A DNA stretch of 42,668 bases. Origin: Eubacterium sp. (lineage in GTDB: Bacteria; Bacillota; Clostridia; Acetivibrionales; DSM-1351). This document shows positions 26,763 to 36,148 of the stretch, in pieces. Location of the stretch: the NCBI GenBank assembly GCA_029266335.1, contig JAQSXC010000014.1:1-42668 (forward strand). Reading direction: 5' to 3'. How positions within the stretch are numbered: position 1 is the first letter of the stretch; each line of letters opens with the position of its first letter. The notes under the pieces were generated by a model. It saw only the letters and a list, made by a program, of their open reading frames with translations. It ran no database searches and had not been told where the DNA came from. Position numbers and translations under genes: made by a program.

Positions 26763-27698
26763 ATGAAGAAGACATCGATTGGTGGTCAGGCGTTACTGGA
26801 AGGACTTTTAATGATTGGCCCCGAATATAGAGCTACAGCAATAAGAAAACCTGATGGAGAAATAATAATTGATAAAAAGCCTCAGAAACCAAAGGGTAAG
26901 TTATCCAAAATCCCTGTAATCAGGGGTGCAGTTAATCTTTTTTCTCAAATGGTAATAGGTGTTAAAGCGCTAATGTATTCAGCTGATTTTGTTGACCTTG
27001 ACGACGGAGGTAAATATGAACCTTCTAAATTTGAAAAGTGGCTGGATAATAAATTCGGAGACAAGGTGACTGATATAGCCATATATTTTTCAGTAATAAT
27101 TTCTATTGTATTTAGTGTAGGTCTTTTTATTTTACTTCCAAATTTTGTGGCAAATTTTATTCCTGTAAACAGAGATACACAGACCGGTGTTATTGCACTG
27201 AACCTTATTGAAGGTGCAATACGAGTCGGTATATTCATCGGGTATCTGGCACTGGTTTCGCTGCTCAAGGAAATGAGGAGAGTCTGGGAATATCACGGTG
27301 CAGAGCATAAAACAATACATTGCTATGAGCACAATGAGGAACTGACGGTGGAAAATGTAAGAAAGTTTACAACCAAACACCCTCGCTGTGGCACTTCGCT
27401 GTTCTTTACAATAATGATAATAAGTATTTTGATATTTTCCTTTACCGGATGGCACAATGTGTTCCTGAACGCATTAATAAGAATTCTTCTTGTGCCTGTG
27501 GTAGCAGGAGTTTCCCTTGAAGCTATAAAGTTCGCCGTAAAGCATGATAACTGGCTGTTTAAAATATTCAGTGCACCGGGACTCATGTTTCAGGCCTTCA
27601 CTACAAGGGAACCTGATGACAGCCAGATCGAGGTTGCTATTGCAGCTTTTAAGGAAGTAATGCCGGCTGAAGACGGAAGTGATGAGTGGGGTAAGTAA
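26763..27698 (+). CDS. YqhQ-like DUF1385 membrane protein
   Basis: This 311-residue protein belongs to the DUF1385 family (YqhQ of Bacillus). It starts with GGQALLEGLLMIGPE, has membrane segments near 110-130, 145-165, 210-230 and 235-255, and contains the family motif EYHGAEHKTIHCYEH near residues 178-192. That motif is rich in His, Glu and Cys and looks like a metal site. The ideal GGAGGT site precedes the ATG. The molecular function is not established. It is adjacent to prmC (29-bp gap) and probably forms an operon with it. Confidence 0.9.
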   Translation: MKKTSIGGQALLEGLLMIGPEYRATAIRKPDGEIIIDKKPQKPKGKLSKIPVIRGAVNLFSQMVIGVKALMYSADFVDLDDGGKYEPSKFEKWLDNKFGDKVTDIAIYFSVIISIVFSVGLFILLPNFVANFIPVNRDTQTGVIALNLIEGAIRVGIFIGYLALVSLLKEMRRVWEYHGAEHKTIHCYEHNEELTVENVRKFTTKHPRCGTSLFFTIMIISILIFSFTGWHNVFLNALIRILLVPVVAGVSLEAIKFAVKHDNWLFKIFSAPGLMFQAFTTREPDDSQIEVAIAAFKEVMPAEDGSDEWGK

Positions 27699-27727
27699 TA
27701 GAACAGGTAAAAATTATAGAGTGAATT

Positions 27728-28606
27728 ATGAATATAAAAGAATTTTATCAATACGCTGCAGAGAAACTTAAAAACTCAGGTATAGAGACCCCGGCCCCGG
27801 AAGCCGGGGTTATACTTTGTCATGTTCTGAATTGCAGCAGAACATATCTGTATACCAATAATGAACGTGTACTTCATAAGGATGAACTGGAGGAGTTGGA
27901 GACATACCTCCAAAAGAGAGCAGCTAATGTACCTTTGCAGTATCTTTTGGGAGAAACCGAATTCATGTCGCTGACCTTTGCAGTAAGTCCGGCTGTACTG
28001 ATTCCAAGACAGGATACCGAAATTCTGGTGGAGAAATGTATTGAATTGCTACGTGACAGGATAAAATCACATAATAAGGAAGAGAATAGTCATGGACAGC
28101 ATGTACGGGTTCTGGATATGTGTACCGGTTCAGGCTGCATTGCCGTCAGTATAGTACATTATTGTCCTGAAAGCAGGGGTGTGGCCTGTGATGTATCACT
28201 GTCGGCCCTGGAGGTTGCCAAAAGTAATTCCGAGCGGGCAGGAGTGCAAAAGAGGCTGGAATTCCGCTGCGGTGATTTATTTGAAGCATTGGACGGCGAG
28301 GAAAGGTTTGAGCTGATTGTCAGCAATCCGCCATACATTGAGACCGAAACCGTTAAGGGTCTCCAGACTGAAGTGCGTGACCATGAGCCGTATATTGCCC
28401 TTGATGGCGGAGCAGACGGGTTGGACTTCTATAGAAAAATCGTTTCTGCAGCACCGGGGTATTTAAGCAGAGGCGGATATCTTGCCTTGGAAATAGGTTA
28501 CAATCAGGCGGAAAGTGTCAGTAAACTTATGGAACCACACTTTGAACATGTCACTGTCTTGAAAGACTTAGGTGGAAACGATAGAGTCGTGTTTGGGAAA
28601 ATCTGA
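27728..28606 (+). CDS. prmC: peptide chain release factor N5-glutamine methyltransferase
   Basis: This 292-residue enzyme methylates the glutamine of the GGQ motif in release factors RF1 and RF2. Evidence: an N-terminal helical domain (about 1-85), the SAM-binding LDMCTGSGCIAV near residue 125, and the catalytic NPPY (200-203). The LIPRQDTE motif near 96 is typical of HemK/PrmC. In many Firmicutes the next gene is prfA; here it is replaced by an opposite-strand gene. The ATG has only a weak GAGTGA before it. Confidence 0.95.
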   Translation: MNIKEFYQYAAEKLKNSGIETPAPEAGVILCHVLNCSRTYLYTNNERVLHKDELEELETYLQKRAANVPLQYLLGETEFMSLTFAVSPAVLIPRQDTEILVEKCIELLRDRIKSHNKEENSHGQHVRVLDMCTGSGCIAVSIVHYCPESRGVACDVSLSALEVAKSNSERAGVQKRLEFRCGDLFEALDGEERFELIVSNPPYIETETVKGLQTEVRDHEPYIALDGGADGLDFYRKIVSAAPGYLSRGGYLALEIGYNQAESVSKLMEPHFEHVTVLKDLGGNDRVVFGKI

Positions 28607-28644
28607 AGTTAGATATGCTGTTTAATTTTAATTATGTTTTAGTG

Positions 28645-29706
28645 CTAGTCGTTCCACAGACGCAGTGCACCTGCATCCTGAAGATTTTTCACAATAATAA
28701 TGCTGATAGGACCTATTAACATTCCCAATATGCCGAAAAACTGCAGACCGATATACATTGCCAGCAGAGTTACCAGCGGATGAAGTCCAATCTGACTTCC
28801 AACGATCTTAGGCTCCATGATTTGCCTTATTAAAATTCCGAGAATATATATAATTGCAAGCCCGAAAGCTAAAGCCATATTACCTGTGAATACGTTCCAC
28901 AGTATCCAGGGAAGCATGACAACACCGGTACCTACAATGGGGATTGCGTCAGAAAGTGCTACAATTAAAGCGATCAGGAATGCGTATTTCACATCCAGAA
29001 TGAAAAGACCTACACTTACTTCAACAAACGTAAAGCCCATAAGAATCAATATTGCCCTGAAATAGCCAAGGAGAGCCTGAATCGTATCCTTCTTGATACC
29101 TGTCATTCTTTTTCTCCAGGAAAAGGGAAGCTGCCTATAGAAGAAAGATGCAATTGCTTTACGGTCGCTGCTTATAAAATAGGTTGCCAGTATGGTAACT
29201 ATTGCAAAAACCGTAACTTTTGGTATGGAAGAAACAGTATTAATAACATATTGAATGACAGCAGTGATCAAATCAGAGATTTTTGTAGAGACTGAAGAAA
29301 GGTTGGTTGTGACAGTTTCAGTTACTTCAACCGGCAGTGCATTATAGAAGTTTGTAAACTTATATATAAGCCTGTTCAATTTTATGGACATATCCACAGA
29401 ATAAATGTGCATGTTGTCCTGAAGTATGATTAATTCATTATAAATTTTCACTATTCCCAGTATAATTACAAACGCAAGGACAGACATGGTAAAAAGCAGA
29501 GAGATACAGGCACCTACTTTTCTTGAAATCCTTATTTTCTGCAGCAGCCTGATTACAGGTTCATTTATATACGAAACGATTACCGCAATTACAAATGGCG
29601 CGAAGAATGGAAGAAAATATGTAATTGATAAATATATTACTGCAAAGATAATTACGAGCATAATTAGTTTTTTTATAGTATTTTGATATTTGTCCAAAAA
29701 CTCCAT
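28645..29706 (-). CDS. AI-2E family transporter, YtvI-like membrane protein
   Basis: This 353-residue protein has about eight membrane segments, with an extracytoplasmic helical part (about 95-150) in the middle. C-terminal motifs are typical of the AI-2E/YtvI family (ALSDAIPIVGTGVVMLPW, then GSQIGLHPLVTLLAMYIG). Clostridial members of similar length are often named sporulation protein YtvI; the role in spores is inferred. The ATG at 29706 has GGGGGG 5-6 nt upstream, so the longer frame from 29748 is not used. It converges with prmC. Confidence 0.88.
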   Translation of the reverse strand: MEFLDKYQNTIKKLIMLVIIFAVIYLSITYFLPFFAPFVIAVIVSYINEPVIRLLQKIRISRKVGACISLLFTMSVLAFVIILGIVKIYNELIILQDNMHIYSVDMSIKLNRLIYKFTNFYNALPVEVTETVTTNLSSVSTKISDLITAVIQYVINTVSSIPKVTVFAIVTILATYFISSDRKAIASFFYRQLPFSWRKRMTGIKKDTIQALLGYFRAILILMGFTFVEVSVGLFILDVKYAFLIALIVALSDAIPIVGTGVVMLPWILWNVFTGNMALAFGLAIIYILGILIRQIMEPKIVGSQIGLHPLVTLLAMYIGLQFFGILGMLIGPISIIIVKNLQDAGALRLWND

Positions 29707-30123
29707 AGTACCCCCCACGCTGATTGAAGTTCGGTAAAAATGCTTCAACGCAATAAAATAATGCTATTACCATTATATTATAAAACTTCAGGTATTAGTG
29801 TAAGCTATTATACCAAATTTTAATTAATATTTTAGCAAGGATAAATAAAAAAGATTCAGTTATATTTACCTTCGGCATAATTACAAAAAACAGATATCCA
29901 AAATAACTAAAATTAACTAAATAATTGGCACGGATATTTAACAATTGGAAGCATATAGTAATGTTTGTATACAATATTCAGATTTTTTAATGAAATCCCT
30001 TATGAATATAGGCTTTTTGCTTTTAATTTACTAAAATATATTGTAAAATGATATACGGAAGACATTGTGAGAGTATAGTCGATAAAAGTCAGAATTCACA
30101 ATTTTATTCAGCATTAAAAGAGA

Positions 30124-30152
30124 TTGACTATTGTACTGTTTCTCATTATCAT
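30124..30152 (+). promoter_or_regulatory. candidate promoter of the ech operon
   Basis: TTGACT (30124-30129), a 17-bp spacer and TATCAT (30147-30152). It lies about 225 bp before echA in a 670-bp gene-free gap (29707-30377) that otherwise shows only A+T-rich sequence and a small CACTAT..ATAGTG inverted repeat near 30229-30248. Confidence 0.5.
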
Positions 30153-30377
30153 TTAAAAGGGAGTCGAATTCCAGACATTATATTTTCCCGTATCTGATTA
30201 TACAACGATGAGTCTTTTATGAATTTCCACTATTATTTTTGATAGTGACAAATTCTTAAAATATGGAATGACAAATAATAAAGCTTGATTTTCAGGGATG
30301 TTGCTTTGAAAGAGGGTAATTTATTGTTTAATAATTCCACGAGGGGTTAAAATAACATTTTGAAAGGAGAATTAGCT

Positions 30378-32363
30378 GTGGATTGGTATTTATTACTGGC
30401 AGCTATTCTGCTGCCTGCACTGAGTGCGGCGTTATGCTTTACGATCAGAAATCAGAAGGTGCGCATTGCAATAGTAAGCATATCAACTCTTTTACTCTTT
30501 GCGGTAGCAGGCGGATTTATTGCACTTATGGTAAAATCTCCTGAAGGAAAACTGGTTTTCCATATGGAGCACAGTGTACTTGAAATAGTAGCTTGGGTTA
30601 TCAAAGGCTTTGACCTTTTACTCTTCGGCTATATTGCGTACATCGGGTTAAAGCATAAAAAAGCAATAGTATTTGTTTTATCAGTATTACAATTTATACC
30701 TTGGGCATTGTTTGAAGTATTTGGTGTATTCGGAAAGGTTTTTGAACCTGAGGATGCTTTTGTAATTGATTACTTGTCATTAATAATGATAATGCTTGTA
30801 TCAATTATAGGGCCGATTATTACCTTCTTTGCTATAGGATATATGAAGGAACACGAACATCATCTGCACTTAAAGGTATCAAGACAACCAAGGTTCTTCA
30901 TGATACTGTTTATTTTCCTGGCTGCGATGAACGCACTGGTGATGACAGACAACTTATCCTGGATGTATTTCTTCTGGGAGATAACGACACTTTGTTCATT
31001 CCTGCTCATCTCGCATGATGCAACAGAAATAGCTATTAAGAACGGTTTGAGAGCTCTATGGATTAACTCTGTGGGAGGTCTGGCTTTCGTTATAGCAATA
31101 ATTTTAACAAATTCCAGCTTAAAAACACTTTCAATACAGGCAATATCAGCTTCAGGAATGCAGGGGGCATTTGCAGGAGTTCTTCCAATCGCACTTGCAC
31201 TTCTTTGTGTGGCTGGTTTTACCAAATCAGCACAGTTTCCTTTCCAGAGCTGGTTGTTGGGCGCCATGGTTGCACCGACTCCTGTATCGGCATTACTGCA
31301 CTCCAGTACAATGGTTAAAGCCGGTGTTTATCTTGTTGTAAGAATTTCACCTGCCTTTGCAGGAACAATACTGGGTCAGCTGGTGGCAATAGTAGGAGGC
31401 TTTACATTCGTAGCAGCTTCAGCTATAGCAATCAGCCAGAGCAATGCAAAGAAGGTGCTTGCATATTCGACAATTGCAAACCTTGGTTTGATTATCTGCT
31501 GCGCAGGTATCGGAACGAGAATTTCACTTGCGGCTGCAGTACTTCTTATGATTTACCATGCTGTTTCAAAAGGTCTTCTATTCCTTTGTGTCGGTACTAT
31601 TGAATTGGGTATCGGAAGCCGTGATATCGAAGATATGCAGGGCTTGTTCAAGAGAATGCCTTTTACAACCGTAATAACAGTTATTGGTCAGATTTCAATG
31701 CTACTGCCACCTTTCGGTGTTCTCATAACAAAATGGATGGCTATAGAAACTGCTGTTCATCAACCGTTGGTATTATTATTCCTTATATTGGGAAGTGCGT
31801 TGACAGTGGTATTCTGGGGCAAGTGGATAGGTATTATATTAACCATGTCCTATAAGCCTAAGTACACCAAAGAAAAACTGTCTTTCTCAATGAAGGCTGC
31901 ACTTTCAGTCCTGATTGCTTTTGTAATGGCTGCAAGTATAGGAATTGCTCCATTGTACAATCAATTTGTAAAACCACAGATATTGGCCTTCCAGATTGCC
32001 GATAAAGAGGCTCTTGCAGGAACTGGTTTGGGTATCTGGCTTCAGAAAGTTGATGCTGCTGTATATGGCGGATTTGCTTCAATCTTGTTCTTTGCTGTAA
32101 TACTTGTGCTCATGGTTGCTATACCAATAATAGCAAACAGGATCAAACCAAGCAGATTAAAGTCACCATATTTATGCGGTGCAAATGCCGACGAAGATTT
32201 AAGAGGTTTGGAATTTATCAGTCCGGGAGACAAGGTAGAAACAGTAGTAGTAAGAAACTATTACATGCAGAATGTTTTTGGAGAAAACAAGCTTACATTC
32301 TGGGTTAATGTCGTAGCCGGAGCTGTAATTATAATAATGTTAGGGGTGGTGATCGGATTATGA
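30378..32363 (+). CDS. echA: Ech hydrogenase subunit A, proton/sodium-antiporter-like
   Basis: This 661-residue integral membrane protein belongs to the NuoL/MrpA family. It is the large membrane subunit of energy-converting [NiFe] hydrogenase, expected to move H+ or Na+ while the enzyme reduces protons with ferredoxin electrons. The antiporter core (about 120-440) has the conserved AMNALVMTDN and MYFFWE segment with its Glu, a later Lys-containing GFTKSAQFPFQSWLLGAM, and STMVKAGVYL. There are about sixteen membrane segments. The true start is GTG 30378 with AAGGAG about 8 nt before it. Its stop overlaps the echB start (ATGA). Confidence 0.93.
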   Translation: MDWYLLLAAILLPALSAALCFTIRNQKVRIAIVSISTLLLFAVAGGFIALMVKSPEGKLVFHMEHSVLEIVAWVIKGFDLLLFGYIAYIGLKHKKAIVFVLSVLQFIPWALFEVFGVFGKVFEPEDAFVIDYLSLIMIMLVSIIGPIITFFAIGYMKEHEHHLHLKVSRQPRFFMILFIFLAAMNALVMTDNLSWMYFFWEITTLCSFLLISHDATEIAIKNGLRALWINSVGGLAFVIAIILTNSSLKTLSIQAISASGMQGAFAGVLPIALALLCVAGFTKSAQFPFQSWLLGAMVAPTPVSALLHSSTMVKAGVYLVVRISPAFAGTILGQLVAIVGGFTFVAASAIAISQSNAKKVLAYSTIANLGLIICCAGIGTRISLAAAVLLMIYHAVSKGLLFLCVGTIELGIGSRDIEDMQGLFKRMPFTTVITVIGQISMLLPPFGVLITKWMAIETAVHQPLVLLFLILGSALTVVFWGKWIGIILTMSYKPKYTKEKLSFSMKAALSVLIAFVMAASIGIAPLYNQFVKPQILAFQIADKEALAGTGLGIWLQKVDAAVYGGFASILFFAVILVLMVAIPIIANRIKPSRLKSPYLCGANADEDLRGLEFISPGDKVETVVVRNYYMQNVFGENKLTFWVNVVAGAVIIIMLGVVIGL

Positions 32364-33214
32364 GCATAAACAATATAATTATAGCTGTTATTGCCATAAT
32401 AGCTGCTCCAATTGTTGGTGGTTTATTAACTGGTATAGACAGAAAAATAACTGCAAGAATGCAGAATAGATTTGGTCCACCTTTACTTCAGCCATTTTAC
32501 GATTTTTTCAAGCTGCTGGGTAAACAGGGGATAGCAGTTAATCAGACTCAGATGGTATATGTATTGGGACACTTGTTCTTTGCTATAGGCGCTTTTATTA
32601 TGCTTATTCTGCAGCAGGACCTGTTGATGCTTATGTTTATACTGGCATTCTCAGCTGTTTCATTAATAATGGGAGCAATGAGTGTTCGTTCACCCTTTAG
32701 TAAGATTGGTGCCCAGAGAGAAATTATGCAGATGATGGCTTATGAGCCTGTACTGCTTTTAATGGTGGTGGGTGTATATAAGGCTACCGGAAGCTTCATG
32801 ATTTCAGAGATATTCAATCATAATCAGCCTTTGCTTTACAGTTTGCCGTTAGTGTTCCTTGCTTTCCTTTACGTCCTTACAATAAAGTTAAGAAAGTCAC
32901 CGTTTGACTTCTCAACTTCACATCATGGACACCAGGAACTTATCAAGGGTCTCACTACTGAATTTTCCGGCACTCAGCTGGCATTGATCGAGTTGACACA
33001 CTGGTTTGATCTGGTGCTGCTTTTGGGATTAATTTCATTGTTTTTTGCCCAGCCGTTATGGGTAGGTATATTGATAGCATTAGTCAGCTATTTTTGCGAA
33101 ATTGTTATTGATAACATAAGTGCAAGAGTAACCTGGCAATGGATGGTAAAAGTTACCTGGGTGGCCGGCATAGGTGCGGCGCTTGTAAATATTGTCTGGA
33201 TGTATCTAATATAG
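32360..33214 (+). CDS. echB: Ech hydrogenase subunit B, NuoH-like
   Basis: This 284-residue membrane subunit is homologous to NuoH/HycD. It anchors the hydrogenase module and helps form the ion path. Family marks are the RKITARMQNRFGPPLLQPFYD segment near residue 28 with its acidic and basic residues, REIMQMMAYEPVLLL, and KSPFDFSTSHHGHQELIKG near residue 190. About eight membrane segments are visible. It overlaps echA by 4 bp. An unusual 209-bp spacer with an internal duplication follows before echC. Confidence 0.93.
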   Translation: MSINNIIIAVIAIIAAPIVGGLLTGIDRKITARMQNRFGPPLLQPFYDFFKLLGKQGIAVNQTQMVYVLGHLFFAIGAFIMLILQQDLLMLMFILAFSAVSLIMGAMSVRSPFSKIGAQREIMQMMAYEPVLLLMVVGVYKATGSFMISEIFNHNQPLLYSLPLVFLAFLYVLTIKLRKSPFDFSTSHHGHQELIKGLTTEFSGTQLALIELTHWFDLVLLLGLISLFFAQPLWVGILIALVSYFCEIVIDNISARVTWQWMVKVTWVAGIGAALVNIVWMYLI

Positions 33215-33350
33215 AGCAAAAATTTTGCACCAAGCATGTAAGTCAAGTTAGCGCTGGTAATACATGAATGGTTGTATTGGGTAGAGCAAAATAATGCTTG
33301 GCATGATTTTTGCACCTGGCATGTGTTTAGTTTATAACTGGTAATGCATG
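33212..33350 (+). repeat. tandem duplication in the echB-echC spacer
   Basis: TAGAGCAAAA occurs at 33212-33221 (including the echB stop codon) and at 33282-33291. TTTTGCACC occurs at 33223-33231 and 33308-33316, followed each time by GCATGT, AGTT and CTGGTAAT.CATG. CCAAGCA (near 33231-33236) can pair with TGCTTGG (near 33295-33301). Confidence 0.75.
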
Positions 33351-33423
33351 TAAATATTATTAACGTGAGTTTGCTTGATATTTATTCAAGAAGAACAAAC
33401 TAATTGTAAGAAAGGTGAATTGT

Positions 33424-33876
33424 ATGGGTATAATAAGCAAGTCAAGAAAAAAGTCACCCTGGGTAATACATTATGACTGTACAAGCTGCAACGGATGTGA
33501 TATCGAGGTTTTGGCCTGTCTCACACCCTTGTATGATGCCGAGAGATTGGGAATTGTGAATGTGGGTAATCCCAAACATGCGGATATTTTGCTTGTAACC
33601 GGTTCTGCCAATAAAAGAAGCGCACATGTACTAAGAAATATATATAACCAGATGCCTGATCCAAAGGTTGTTGTTGCTATTGGAGCTTGTGCATGTACAG
33701 GCGGGATTTTTAAGGAATGCTACAATGTAGCAGGTGGAGTTGAAACTGTAATTCCTGTTGATGTATTTGTTCCGGGCTGCTGTGCTAGACCTGAGGCTAT
33801 TATTGATGGAATAGTTCAGGGTATAGGCAAGTTGGACGAAAAAGCCGAAATAATGAAGAACGAGGGTAAAGCTTGA
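33424..33876 (+). CDS. echC: Ech hydrogenase small subunit, NuoB-like
   Basis: This 150-residue small subunit holds the proximal [4Fe-4S] cluster next to the NiFe site. The ligands are seen as CTSCNGC (Cys19, Cys22, with Cys25), GACACTGG, and PGCCARPEAI near the C-terminus. The length is typical for Ech small subunits, which lack the longer N-terminal domain and export signal of uptake hydrogenases. ATG 33424 follows AGAAAGGTG. Confidence 0.95.
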   Translation: MGIISKSRKKSPWVIHYDCTSCNGCDIEVLACLTPLYDAERLGIVNVGNPKHADILLVTGSANKRSAHVLRNIYNQMPDPKVVVAIGACACTGGIFKECYNVAGGVETVIPVDVFVPGCCARPEAIIDGIVQGIGKLDEKAEIMKNEGKA

Positions 33877-33914
33877 AGAATGTCTTTGCGCATTCATCAT
33901 AAGCTTCATGCATA

Positions 33915-33934
33915 AAAAACACGGATGTGTTTTT
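33915..33934 (+). promoter_or_regulatory. hairpin in the echC-echD spacer
   Basis: An 8-bp stem (33915-33922 with 33927-33934) has a GGAT loop and T5 in the right arm. It lies in the 102-bp spacer between echC and echD. A second small stem-like stretch (GAGTGC..GCGCTC) follows. It may tune mRNA processing or be a weak terminator. Confidence 0.45.
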
Positions 33935-33978
33935 ATCACGATATGTCTGAGTGCAAGGCGCTCGGATAGGAGGTAAGT

Positions 33979-34362
33979 ATGATTGAAAATTTAGTGGAAA
34001 TTACAAGTGACCAGTTACTCGGTGAAGTTTCAAAAGCCAAGTATGATGGCTACAGATTTGTTACTGCATCCTGTGCAGATAATGGTGATGACACTATTGA
34101 TATTATTTATCACTTTGATAAGGACTATGGAATGTTAAATTTCAAAGTCACTGTTAAAAAAGGCGAAGAAGTTCCCAGCATCTCAAAGATCATTTTCACC
34201 GCATTGCTTGTTGAAAATGAAATGAAGGAGCTGTTCGGTCTGAATATAACCGGTATAGTGGTTGACTACGGCGGACACATGCTTTTATCCGAAGAAGAGT
34301 TGGGATCACCTTTCCTTAGACGGCAAATAACCATTGAGCAAAGAGGGGGTAAACAATTATGA
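33979..34362 (+). CDS. echD: Ech hydrogenase subunit D, NuoC-like
   Basis: This 127-residue soluble subunit resembles the NuoC/30-kDa family. Evidence: the central YHFDKDYGMLNFKVTVKKGE and the C-terminal EMKELFGLNITG, where the family has an E-x-x-x-x-F-G motif. It packs against the large subunit in the hydrogenase module. A TAGGAGG site precedes the ATG. The stop overlaps echE by 4 bp. Confidence 0.92.
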   Translation: MIENLVEITSDQLLGEVSKAKYDGYRFVTASCADNGDDTIDIIYHFDKDYGMLNFKVTVKKGEEVPSISKIIFTALLVENEMKELFGLNITGIVVDYGGHMLLSEEELGSPFLRRQITIEQRGGKQL

Positions 34363-35438
34363 GTTCAACTGTAATACCTTTTGGGCCACAGCATCCTGTG
34401 CTTCCTGAACCCCTTCATATCAAGCTAGTTATGGAAGATGAAAATATAGTAGATGCTATACCTGCTATAGGCTATGTTCATAGAGGTCTTGAAAAATTGA
34501 CAGAGACCAAGGAATTTACTCAGAATGTATTTATTGTAGAAAGAGTTTGCGGTATCTGCAGTGTCATGCACGCCATGGCTTACTGTCAGGGAATTGAAGA
34601 ATTGATGAATATCGAGATTCCGGACAGAGCAAAATTCCTTAGAGTTATCTGGGCTGAACTTCACAGAATGCACAGTCATCTTTTATGGTTGGGTCTTCTT
34701 GCAGATGCTTTTGGCTTTGAAAGTCTTTTTATGCAGGTGTGGAGAGACAGGGAAAAGGTAATGGATATAATGGAGGAGACCGCAGGTGCCAGAGTTGTAA
34801 TATCAGCTAACACCATCGGTGGAACCAGACGTGACCTTACAAAGGAACAAATGGTTAAAATCAATGTTACAATTGATGAAATAAAGAAGGATTTACAGCA
34901 GGTTGAGGCTGTATTCCTGAATAATTACACTGTTAAGCATAGATTGGTCGGGAGAGGAATTCTCTCCAAAGCGGATGCTATTGAATTATGTGCGGTAGGT
35001 CCAATGGCCAGAGCGGCTGGAATATCTATGGACTTGAGAACTACAGGCTATTCAGCTTATGGACAGCTGGATTTTGAACCTGTAACTCATAATGACGGTG
35101 ACAACTATGCCAGAACCTACGTAAGACTATATGAGGTTTATCAGTCAATAGATCTTATTAAGCAGGCTATAGCCAAGATACCCGAAGGTCAACATGTTGT
35201 TCCTGTTAAGGGTAATCCTCCAAAGGGAGAGGTTATATCCAGGGTTGAACAGCCAAGAGGTGAAGTATTGTATTATTTAAGAGCAAACGGAACTAAGAAT
35301 CTTGAAAGGTTAAGACTCAGAACTCCGACTTTTGCAAATATTCCTTCACTTATAAAGATGCTTCCGGGAAGTCAGCTGGCAGATGTTCCTCTGCTTATAC
35401 TGACAATTGACCCATGCATATCCTGTACAGAAAGATAA
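34359..35438 (+). CDS. echE: Ech hydrogenase large subunit, NiFe site
   Basis: This 359-residue large subunit carries the NiFe active site. The four nickel/iron cysteines are Cys64 and Cys67 (RVCGIC) and Cys353 and Cys356 (DPCISC). The protein ends three residues later (TER), so there is no C-terminal extension to be cut by a maturation protease, as is known for Ech-type enzymes. It overlaps echD by 4 bp. Nickel insertion would need HypA/HypB, whose genes follow the operon. Confidence 0.96.
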   Translation: MSSTVIPFGPQHPVLPEPLHIKLVMEDENIVDAIPAIGYVHRGLEKLTETKEFTQNVFIVERVCGICSVMHAMAYCQGIEELMNIEIPDRAKFLRVIWAELHRMHSHLLWLGLLADAFGFESLFMQVWRDREKVMDIMEETAGARVVISANTIGGTRRDLTKEQMVKINVTIDEIKKDLQQVEAVFLNNYTVKHRLVGRGILSKADAIELCAVGPMARAAGISMDLRTTGYSAYGQLDFEPVTHNDGDNYARTYVRLYEVYQSIDLIKQAIAKIPEGQHVVPVKGNPPKGEVISRVEQPRGEVLYYLRANGTKNLERLRLRTPTFANIPSLIKMLPGSQLADVPLLILTIDPCISCTER

Positions 35439-35552
35439 GAGCCTAGATAATGCACGAGGGGGAATTAGTCCCACCTGATTAAGAACAAAACATAAAGCGA
35501 TTATTTTTAGGGGATAGCGTATACTCAATTAGGTAGAATGGAGGTCATAATC

Positions 35553-35927
35553 ATGTTTAAAATGGTTGAAAATGTATTTAGAAATTTAGTGTCAAAGCCT
35601 GCAACCAGATTGTATCCTTTTGAAAAAAGAGAACCTTTTAAGGACTCCAGAGGACAAATCGAAGGCTGTGAAATAGAAAAATGCATTTTCTGCGGCATAT
35701 GCCAAAGAAAATGTCCCGCAGATGCTATTATAGTTAACAAGGCTGAGAAGTCCTGGGAAATAAACCAGTTCAAATGCGTTATCTGTAATGCCTGCGTTGA
35801 AGCTTGCCCGAAGAAATGTATTATAGCAAGTGCTTCTCACAAGACTGCAGCATCCAAAAAGGAAACTTTGAAGGTGGTTCAACCTGAAAAGCCGGCTGTT
35901 GAGGATACAAGCAAGGTTACTGCGTAA
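35553..35927 (+). CDS. echF: Ech hydrogenase subunit F, two-[4Fe-4S] polyferredoxin-like, NuoI family
   Basis: This 124-residue electron-transfer subunit would pass electrons from ferredoxin to EchC. Two cluster motifs are clear: C44-x2-C47-x2-C50-x3-C54 and C75-x2-C78-x2-C81-x3-C85. A lysine-, valine- and proline-rich tail (about 95-124) has no cluster. ATG 35553 follows GGAGGT; a longer frame from 35538 would contain that site. It is the last gene of the operon, before a strong terminator. Confidence 0.95.
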   Translation: MFKMVENVFRNLVSKPATRLYPFEKREPFKDSRGQIEGCEIEKCIFCGICQRKCPADAIIVNKAEKSWEINQFKCVICNACVEACPKKCIIASASHKTAASKKETLKVVQPEKPAVEDTSKVTA

Positions 35928-36007
35928 CCTTTTCCAGAGAAGAGTGCCTGCTGAATGGTAAAGATTTTTAAAGCCGACTCATTCGGCCTGAAATATATAA
36001 TTTCAGT

Positions 36008-36055
36008 AAATAATAAATACGCCGGTAAATAGCCGGCGTATTTATTATTTTGTCA
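36008..36055 (+). terminator. terminator of the ech operon
   Basis: A long stem (up to 18 bp, 36008-36025 with 36033-36050) with a GCCGG core and 7-nt loop ends in TTTT. It separates echF from hypA. Confidence 0.88.
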
Positions 36056-36148
36056 TGTAATGACAATAGCGAATTTTCTTTCTATCGTGATATAATAGAT
36101 TTTAGCAATGCCTTAAAGGGCATAAGCTTAAAAATGGTGGTGAAAATT

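Noticed and set aside
29926..29943. Possible sigma-54 promoter (TTGGCACG) upstream of the ech operon
   Set aside because: The -24 half is good but the -12 half reads TTTA instead of TTGC, and it lies more than 400 bp from echA.
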